Below are positions 56,790-64,000 of a stretch of 64,000 nt of DNA, piece by piece. This DNA comes from Saccharina japonica (Eukaryota; Sar; Phaeophyceae; Laminariales; Laminariaceae). Numbering within the stretch: position 1 is the stretch's first letter; each line of letters begins with the position of its first letter. The stretch is taken from assembly GCA_008828725.1 (NCBI GenBank), contig MEHQ01000101.1, positions 76,216-140,215 on the forward strand. The letters are read 5' to 3'. Position numbers and translations under genes: made by a program. The notes beneath the pieces are model-generated. The model had not been told where the DNA came from and made no database searches. It saw only the letters and a program-made list of their open reading frames with translations.

Positions 56790-57155
56790 GACGTCTGCTA
56801 TACGGTAGAGGTACTACTGCACCGTTTTTAGGCTGAAACCTCAACCTTTTTCGGAATGGTGGGGCTCCTTTACCCCTTGATAACTGGGTCCACATATTTG
56901 AACGGGTGACCGGTTCTTAAGGGGTTGATCAAAAGCCGTCGAATTTCATTGTATATATACCTTGCTCCGGTACGAGTTATATATCATACGTAGGCGAGGG
57001 TGTTGTTCATGGTTCATGGGGTACTCGTACGAGGAAGTTTTGTTTTTTTGCTCCAAACTCCTTTTTCTACTCAGTATTACTGTAGTATAGAGCTCCTCAA
57101 GTGACCACCCTCAGAAGGCAAAAACGATGCACCTCTACTCGTACTACAGCAGTAC
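56790..57155 (-). mobile_element. MITE family M, reversed copy with a CTACAGCAGTA insertion
   Basis: Starts TATACGGTAGAGGTACTACT with GGCTGAAACC and ends GATGCACCTCTACTCGTA, then CTACAGCAGTAC, then CATGCGTC. The reversed copy at 39974 reads CTCGTAGCATGCGTC at the same place, so this copy gained 11-12 bp containing the over-represented 10-mer. Confidence 0.75.
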
Positions 57156-57312
57156 CATGCGTCGTAACGCCGTGTTGTCATCCACTCTGCCATGGCGGCA
57201 CCCCGTTAGGCATCCCATCAAGGTAAGCCCCGTGGAGCATGCCATGGGCGTCTGTCGTGAAACAAGAATGCCCACGGTTCGACTCATCCCTGTGGTGTAT
57301 TCGTAGATACAC
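57156..57312. repeat. CCATGG-word interval, locus 2, part 2
   Basis: CTGCCATGGCGGCACCCCG, GCATGCCATGGGCG and CCTGTGGTGTATTCG words. The interval is interrupted by the TA element at 57313 and resumes at 58197. Confidence 0.6.
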
Positions 57313-58196
57313 TACCGTATAACCCGGAAGAAAGCACACCCCGGTGATAACATTTTGGCATTGAAAAATATTATCACCGGGTGTGCTGTTGTGGAGGGGT
57401 GTGCTATCTAACGCATCCCCGGTGATAAACACCATGCACGAGAGCCCTGCAGGTAGGGGGTAGGGTGTGACAACGACGGGGCGTCCTAACGGCATTACTG
57501 GTTGATATGGAGAGTTAACAGACCCCGACCAGATTCAGGGGGTGTTGTAATGAGTGTGACCAGACCCCGGCCAGAATACAGGAGGTATGTTAGTGAGGCA
57601 AACGCTTGAAACCTGGCGATGATTGCAAACAACCCCGCCTTGCTAAGATACCGGGAAACGGTTACCGGTACCGGTACCATACAGGTACGCATTGATGAAA
57701 CCCCGAGGGCCGCACCGCAAGTGCTGGGGGTGCTTCGGCGGTACTGGTACCGGTACCAGTAGCCGGGGCTTGGCACACGGCGGCCGTAGGAGACGTGATA
57801 ACTTTAGTGCTAGTACCGGTAAGCGCGCTGGTCCCAGAGAAAAACGACACGATCGTCGCCCGAGGTGCGGCAGCAGCAGCTACAGGTGGGGTCGAAGCCG
57901 CAGACTCGTTCGGCCCACAGTGAGGGGGCGCAGCAGTTGCCTGCTGGTGTCCATGTCGGTGCGGGTTGATTGTGAATGGTGAATGATATCCGATCCATCC
58001 ACCAGGTAGTGTGATAAGTGTGGAGTTTGACACTGTTTTCAGGCGTACACACGTAGGGGGGGGGGGGTGTTATCTAACGTACCCCCGGTGATAAAGTGAC
58101 GGTAAAAAAACGAAGTAAAAAATATATCACGCGGTGTGCTTATGTGGAGGGGTGTGTTATCTAAGGGGGGTGTGCTTTCTTCCGTTTTATACGGTA
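57313..58196. mobile_element. TIR element, about 880 bp, inserted at TA
   Basis: Inverted termini TACCGTATAACCCGGAAGAA and (minus) TACCGTATAAAACGGAAGAA, both followed by AGCACACCCC, give a 30-bp TIR. Subterminal words CCCCGGTGATAA and GGTGTGCTNTTGTGGAGGGG are repeated at both ends (57340-57430; 58070-58175). The ends fit TA target duplication. The interior has CGGTACCGGT-type repeats (57660-57765) and no transposase. It interrupts the CCATGG-word interval. Confidence 0.8.
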
Positions 58197-58450
58197 TACG
58201 GGACATGCCATGGGCCAAGAACCACGGCATCGATAATGGGTCAGTCCGTGGAGTGCGGCAGGGCCAACACCACCTCTAACCGTGTCGTCGCGTACCCAAA
58301 GGGTTTTTATTCGTGGGCTATATGCAATGAGTTGTTACAGTGGCGGCGTATCCGTGACGTGGCCAACGGTGAGGACCATGGCCAACCATGGATGGGCTGG
58401 CCCATGGACCGTACCATAAGGCCACCCAAATATTGCACACCATGTTCTAC
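58197..58450. repeat. CCATGG-word interval, locus 2, part 3
   Basis: ATGCCATGGGCCAAGAACC, GGACCATGGCCAACCATGG and GGCCCATGGACC words. Continuation of part 2 beyond the TA element. Confidence 0.6.
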
Positions 58451-59533
58451 GCTGTAAATGTTATCTCAACTACTGACTGCTGTGTTACTGCTGTTACCTC
58501 TGGTGCTGAGGTGTGCAAAACGCGACACATGAATGAGCAAAAGAGCACGAGAAGACTTATACGATACAGACCTGGTACGTACAGGTGTGCGATTAATACG
58601 ACGTCGTCGTATTGAAACTGTTTACATACGTCGTTTGTACGTACGTATAATATGTGCTGTACATACGTACGTACACCAAAAACACCTGTGGTCTACGAGT
58701 AGATATCCGAGTTTTATCCAAGTTTGGCGGCCTCAAACTACACACGATACAGGTACGTATATTAAATGTACGCATCATTTATGCGCACGTACGTGCCGCA
58801 TATTCAATGCAATACGCAATACTTCACAAAACACATTTGACAGTCTAGAACATCATCTATCGTATATATGATATACATATAATATGAGGATATGAATCCC
58901 TTGTTGTTGCTGCCACAATATAAAAAATCGTCGCCACAATCCACGATCAACGCAGTCCGTGCGTTCGGTCCCAGGACGAGTCCCAGTAGCTTTCAGCCGG
59001 AACGCTGTACCTCACAGGTGGACAACACAAAAATACAACGCCGTCTTTTCTGCTCTTCTGGATTGCTGGATTGCTTGATTGAGACGAGGGACAGGGTTGA
59101 AGCAGTAAGAGTAGTTTGATCCGTGTTCGCGTTCAGCCACACGTTATGTATGTGCGGGCATGTGGTCCCGTTCATGATACATGCCGACCCGTTTCATCAT
59201 TCATCATAACGTATTCGCTGCTGTACCTTACGTCAACCCTGCCAATGAATATGCCAATAATAATGATGGACTGCGACCCTAAACAATGTGTTTTACTGGC
59301 GCATTCGTGCGAGCGCTGAACCTTGTCATGGTGAGTTGACGTTTGTTTGAGGATATTCACACTGTTTGTTGCAGGAGCGGTATGGGGGCGGGACCTGAGT
59401 TGAAGAATGAAGTTGTGACGGTTGGGTGCAGCTGTTTGGGTGTGTAACTTCGTTCCAGGATCAAATATACGCACGTACCCGGTACGACGTATGTATGTAT
59501 TATATGTATGTTTGTCTTTTTAAGTGTTTTGTT
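58451..59533. other. Gene-less stretch
   Basis: ACGTACGTAC-rich sequence around 58610-58800 produces Tyr/Val/Arg-rich frames on both strands. No gene recognised. Confidence 0.45.
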
Positions 59534-59537
59534 TTAA

Positions 59538-60088
59538 GGGGCCCCTTCGGTCATGATGAAACACGAGTCTTCCATCGTTGAAAAATATATTGTTTTCGTT
59601 TTTTTGACAGCAGCAATACTATTTCTGGTATAATAACACCATATCAGTACTCCTAACGGAAAACGGCATAGCTCCAGTTCTAATGCTCAGGTTTTCGCCC
59701 ATCGAGTATTTGCAAAGAGCCTAGACCATGGTCAACATTTGTGTCTCGAGAGGCATATCGACCAGACGCCTTGGTCGTCACGAAAAGTACCTCTAAAGAG
59801 GCACTTTTCCTTAAGGATTAGTGCCTCTTTAGAGACACTTTTCGTGACGACCAAGGCGTCTGATCGATATGACTCCCGATACACAAATGTTGACCATGGT
59901 CTAGGCTCTTTGCAAATACTCGATGGGCGAAAACCTGAGCATTAGAACTGGAGCTATGCCGTTTTCCGTAAGGAGTACTGATATGGTGTTATTATACCAG
60001 AAATAGTATTGCTGCTGTCAAAAAAACCAAAAAAAGTATATTTTTCAACGATGGAAGACTCGTGTTTCATCATGACCGAAGGGGCCCC
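59538..60088. mobile_element. 551-bp fold-back element with TTAA duplication (piggyBac-like)
   Basis: A near-perfect inverted repeat over its whole length, centre near 59813. Termini are GGGGCCCCTTCGGTCATGAT on both strands. It is flanked by TTAA at 59534-59537 and 60089-60092. TTAA target duplication is diagnostic of the piggyBac superfamily. A smaller inner hairpin (CCTCTAAAGAGGCAC) lies at the centre. The arms differ at only a few positions, so it is young. It encodes no protein. Confidence 0.92.
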
Positions 60089-60092
60089 TTAA

Positions 60093-60343
60093 TATATAAA
60101 CAGGAGTAGTTTGAATTGTAATGGTCCCTCTTGTGCAGGGCCTGTATGCTCCAGCCAACAAGATACCGGCACTATACGAGCGGCAACCGGCACTACTCCA
60201 CACCCTGCCGCACTGATAGTTATCCCATCTGCGCCAAGCGACTCAGTGCTGAAGCGGGCAGCCGGTACTACGTACGTACGCAGCCGGTACTACTACTTAC
60301 TATAGAGTGGCCACTGCTGCTGTATGAATACACATGTACAGTA
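60093..60343. other. Short gene-less spacer
   Basis: Contains CCGGTACTAC/CCGGCACTAC repeats (60160-60300). No gene. Confidence 0.45.
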
Positions 60344-60508
60344 CCGGCCCGCTCATAAGAAACCAGAATTCGGGCCTAGGCCGACTTTCTTATTTGAGAA
60401 AGGGGTGTGTCCCACACTAACTTCAGTATAATAGCTGTCGAATTTCTTATTTTCCCCGTAATGTTTAGGCTGAGTGTTTTGTGGGGTACTTTCTTATGAG
60501 AGGGCCGG
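60344..60508. mobile_element. Small MITE (165 bp) at TA
   Basis: Termini CCGGCCCGCTCATAAGAAA and TTTCTTATGAGAGGGCCGG are inverted repeats flanked by TA (60342-60343, 60509-60510). TTTCTTATTT-type words repeat inside. Related AATAAGAAA-type sequence occurs near 20290-20470, 35197-35290 and 35495-35650. Confidence 0.8.
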
Positions 60509-60895
60509 TAGTGTACATGGATGTGTTTCCAGTAATCCCACACGCTGACTGTGAGCAGAGGGGTAAGCTATCCCTTCTATATAGCTACGAGTACGTAAGG
60601 CAACCGAGGGCGGCAGGAAGATACCGTGTCGAGATCCTTGTCCATAGACAGACCCATCATATTTTCTAGGTTGTTATGGCCCACCCTCCCCGTTTTGTCG
60701 TCGTCGTGAAAGTCAGTTTAATTATTGTCGGAATCCGCCCGAGAGAGGGAGGGTTGATGGGCTTGTTATCTTGCGCGTCATCGCAGAGGGTGTGCAGCTA
60801 AATGAGCCCCACAGCGCTTGCCTATTTTCCCTTCGCTGGTGGAGTAGCCGCAAAGCATACCTCCATCACGTAGATATACATAGGTACGTCTCGTT
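60509..60895. other. Gene-less stretch
   Basis: No gene or element recognised. Confidence 0.45.
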
Positions 60896-61115
60896 TATCC
60901 ATCCTATGTGTTACTTCGCCCTTCCTTTCTCTCTCTTTGCTAATAATTACTCAGTTCTGGGTCACTAAGTACAGGCTCTTCTCTCTGCCCCCCCCGTGCG
61001 GTTCGTGCCTTGCATTTTTATCGCGAGAATACTTCGGCCCTTTCTTCCCTCGTCGACTCGCATCGACTTGCGCCGACCCACGCTACTATTAATAGGCGCC
61101 CTCAGCAGTCGGTTC
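60896..61115 (-). mobile_element. Diverged SINE copy, minus strand
   Basis: Matches the SINE body in reverse: CATCCTATGTGTTAC, CGCCCTTCCTTTCTCTCTC, AGTTCTGGGTCACTAAGTA, TGCCTTGCATTTTTATCGCG, TTCCCTCGTCGACTCGCATC. It shares extra downstream sequence (GGCGCCCTCAGCAG) with the copy at 15788 and carries ACTATTAATAGG where that copy has ATACCAGG. Confidence 0.8.
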
Positions 61116-61702
61116 CGTTTTGGATCTGTTTTTTGCTATTAATAATAAACTCAAAAGTTCGACCCACGTTATACTCGATCCCCGGAAACAAGCTCTTAGA
61201 AGCGTTCGAGGGTACAGTACCACTATTGATATAGCATCGGGGCGACCGACTACTTATACCCCGATAATTAGGCCGAAAGCAGGTAGTAACTGGTAAACGC
61301 ACGTGTTCCCCTACGCATACGTATTCATATAACATATGTACATCCTGTCCGGGGTCCACGTGGACCATTTTGTGATTTTTATTACGAAGGCGATGAGCGT
61401 AGAATGTGAGATCAACAACAACGCACTTCAACACAGCTCTTATCAACAGACCATCCACATGTGCCCTCCCTTTGATACCCGTGTCTTCCATGGTAGGTAT
61501 GGAGAGTAAGATGGCCCTCCTAAGACGTCTGTTTCTTTCGTTAATAGCCCCCTACTGCTGCTGCTGCTGTTGTTGTTTTCCAGGAGGGCTCCTACTACTA
61601 CTACTATCATCATATTTTCTGCGTCATCACAGGAGAAGAAGCTCTACATAATAAGATGTATGCTTTGCCCATAAATTGGCTTTTAAGAAACACATGAATA
61701 CC
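61116..61702. other. Gene-less stretch
   Basis: A short CTG/TTG run (61553-61577) and an ACTACTACT run. No gene recognised. Confidence 0.45.
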
Positions 61703-62046
61703 GGTTGCCCCGGTGGGCTAGCAGGTAACCACGAAGCCTGCCAGTGTCAAGGTCACGAGTTCGAGCCCCCCCGAGTGCATATTCGTAGGGACTTTTTCTC
61801 GCAAAAATATCTTGACTAGCGGAAAGCGCGAGAGCGTGAGTTAGCAATTTTCGATGAAAATCGACGAGCGTTGGGAAGGCTGAACCCTCTGCGCGATACA
61901 AAATCAAGGCAAGAACCGTTGTAGGGGAGGAGGGAGAGGAGCCCCTACTTTGTGACCCCGGATCTGAGTTACGACTATTAATAGGGAGGGAGAAAGACGG
62001 AAGTGCGAAGATAATAAATGGGATGGAAGAAACAAAACAAAACAAA
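61703..62046 (+). mobile_element. Full-length tRNA-derived SINE, copy 3
   Basis: Same head (GCCCCGGTGGGCTAGCAGGT, box B GAGTTCGAGCC), body and AATAAATGGGATGGA tail as copies 1 and 2. At 61975-61984 it carries CTATTAATAG where copy 1 has CTATAG, a TTAA-containing 4-bp gain. Confidence 0.9.
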
Positions 62047-62264
62047 TGAAGAAAGAAAGTGGATCCCGACGACCTTGCTCGTAGTAGAGCGCGTCTTGAT
62101 CGCACCAAGACTTACTACATATGGTAGTCGCTAGGGCTCTCCCATAGCCCAAAGAAAGGTAAGCCACTGAAATGCGTATATTTATGCTATTGTATGTGTA
62201 TCGTATTTGATGTAACGTCTTCAAGTCATATGACATGTATCTGACCTACACGGTCAATTGCTTT

Positions 62265-62470
62265 TTTATATTTTTGTTTCCATCCCATTTACTACTACAT
62301 TCGCCCTTCTTTTCTCTCTCCCTCTTTAGTCGTAACTCAGATCCGGAGTCCCCAAGTAGGCTGTTGTCCTCCCTCCCCACTGCGGTACACGACGTGCCTT
62401 GCATTTTTATCGCGAGAAGATTTCAGCACATTCTTCCCTCGTCGACTCGCGCAAAATTCCGCCTACGACA
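62265..62470 (-). mobile_element. SINE copy, minus strand, tRNA head lost
   Basis: Reverse match to the SINE tail and body: TTTCCATCCCATTTACTA, GTCGTAACTCAGATCCGGAG, CCTCCCTCCCCACTGCGGTA, TGCCTTGCATTTTTATCGCG, TTCCCTCGTCGACTCGC. It lies tail-to-tail with copy 3, 220 bp away. Confidence 0.85.
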
Positions 62471-63222
62471 TACATACGTACCAGGTACACACATACAAAT
62501 GTACGAAGAACGTTACTTACTTGCCTATAAGAAGCTTTTACCTTGCTCGAATAGATAACTTTCTATTTACGGGCGAGCACAGGCACTACTACAGCAGCAG
62601 TAGTAACGTTCTTCTTAGTACCTAAATTTTAGTACGTTTTGTACATTCAATATTCAACAGAAACGGGTCTTAAATTTTGCGACAGAGCAAGGGCTCACGA
62701 AAACAATTTCCCGAGACCCACACTCCAATTTTTGTATTTCGGGCCTGCTGAGGGGGGGGGGGGTGACCTTCAGTAAATTCTATATAAACCACGACTCAAC
62801 ACGAATTCCAATACACAACGAGTGACTTGATCTTAGACTAGGGACTGGGGACGACACTATTATACTTGACTTGACTGTGGGCATAGAGTCACTCCATCAT
62901 TTAGAGCGACAAGTCTTCTTGATCTGTTTTTGAGTTATGAGTACTCTGTGTATTGCGAACAAAAGCTGCCTTGCCTGATCCATTTGCCTGATGCAACCTG
63001 ATCCAAATCGAGCAGCCAATACAAGTCCATATATAACGTAATGTGGTGCAGGTGGCTTGAGCTCAGTGCACCTACGAGCCTCTGGTTTGGAAACTAGAGG
63101 AGCTGCCGGCTGCGGTACGTTCGAACCAAAACGCGGCGAGACTGTTTCTTGAAACCGTCGAAAACGCTGCGAAAATGGGCGCGACGCACAACACACGACG
63201 AGCGCCTCCACCCATTAATACT
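62471..63222. other. Gene-less stretch
   Basis: A 104-residue minus frame (62897-63211) has no recognised domain. Its fairly even composition leaves a small chance that it is an exon. No other feature. Confidence 0.4.
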
Positions 63223-63622
63223 GTTGGTGCTCAACTGAAATGAGCATGCTTAATCAAGTATTTTTGACCTGCTTATTATAAGCATAATCGAAGCAACCAT
63301 AATATCGTGCTTATTTGCTTTTTTTTAGCTATATGGAATTTAACATAGTATGCTAAACGCCATACAGAATAAGTGTATGGGTTTTAGAATGCCCTTAGTA
63401 AACTCTATACAAACAAAATGAGTATGTGTTTCAGTGTCGACATATTCGTATGGGTTCTAGTATGGCGATACTGAAATTCCCTACAATTATATATGTAGGT
63501 TTTAGTATAAACACACTAAACGCCATACAAAGAAATAAGCTACTAAAAGTTGCTTAATCGAGCAACATTTTTACCAAATAAGCGATAATCAAAGCAACCC
63601 CTTCATTGAGTTGCTTACCAAC
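63223..63622. mobile_element. TIR element, 400 bp, with 3-bp ACT duplication
   Basis: Inverted termini GTTGGTGCTCAACT and (minus) GTTGGTAAGCAACT are flanked by ACT at 63220-63222 and 63623-63625. Subterminal TGCTTAATCAAG / GCGATAATCAAAGCAACC and GGTTTTAGTAT / ATGGGTTCTAGTATGG words occur in both halves. No protein. The 3-bp duplication resembles Harbinger-type insertion, but the target is not TWA. Confidence 0.7.
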
Positions 63623-64000
63623 ACTACTCCCACCTTTCGAACAACCGGGCGCACACACGTACACAGACACCTCCGTCTCGGTTGTACCCCGAAACATCCC
63701 GATTCAAGAGGGGAGGATCCCGGCGCAAGAGGTTTTTGGCGGCATAGTGAAATGTGGTACATATTCAGGCTGCAACGCCATATATATCAACGGGACTGGA
63801 ATGGACCGCGGATCGACGTGGGTGCGCGACTACAAAAAACAGGGAGTTACTGGGTTTGGTAATCTATGTATGGATCAACATGATCACATGACAACCCCAA
63901 AAAGATCTGTCTGTGTAAAGTATACCTGTTACACCATCTCCGCCCTGACTTTTTCACCCCCATGATGAAATACGATACATACTCAACATGCTATTAATAT
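63623..64000. other. Gene-less end of window
   Basis: A 119-residue plus frame (63606-63965) has no recognised domain. It starts inside the preceding TIR element, which argues against a gene. CTATTAATA lies at the window end. Confidence 0.4.

Overview
This window looks like nuclear DNA of a eukaryote, probably an alga (brown or red alga is my best guess, not proven). The reasons are a spliced-looking gene, a Ty3/gypsy chromovirus with a chromodomain, tRNA-derived SINEs, many terminal-inverted-repeat (TIR) elements, interstitial TTAGGG-type telomere repeats, and long microsatellites. There is no bacterial operon structure, no rRNA, no CRISPR array and no clear functional tRNA. Genes are very sparse and almost everything is transposon debris of different ages.

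Layout. 0-27 kb: gene-poor DNA with a 60-bp tandem array, SINE copies, several hAT-like non-autonomous elements (each full of its own short repeated 'word'), a TA-inserting MITE family, a fold-back element, microsatellites and small tandem duplications. 27.7-30.05 kb: the one convincing cellular gene, an unknown multi-pass membrane protein in two exons. 30.8-32.1 kb: a 2 x 378 bp duplication and a SINE. 33.39-39.15 kb: a giant inverted repeat (two arms of about 1.76 kb around a polypyrimidine spacer). One arm carries a 2.17-kb hAT-like element with an exact 8-bp target duplication, proven by the empty site in the other arm. The only ambiguous base of the window (N at 33392) sits exactly at the outer edge. 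39.5-42.6 kb: an interval rich in CCATGG words that contains a cluster of about 250-bp MITEs. 42.9-44.4 kb: a decayed gene with 23-residue tandem repeats. 44.4-54.6 kb: a C-rich, composite, broken chromovirus with a Gag-like region, two RT/RNase H copies, protease, integrase and chromodomain, followed by a Tudor-like C-terminal region. 55-64 kb: more MITEs, a second CCATGG interval, a 551-bp TTAA fold-back element and a SINE cluster.

The most interesting signals are: (1) a 10-mer TACTGCTGTA/TACAGCAGTA and a 9-mer CTATTAATA that are heavily over-represented and appear as clean presence/absence micro-insertions when related repeat copies are compared; (2) several hAT-like families whose interiors are built from many copies of a family-specific short word; (3) the giant palindrome with a one-arm hAT insertion; (4) the chromovirus pol with an internally duplicated RT/RNase H block and an expanded 54-bp coding minisatellite between RNase H and integrase.

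All alignments and counts were made by eye. Domain calls rest on visible motifs, and no database search was possible.
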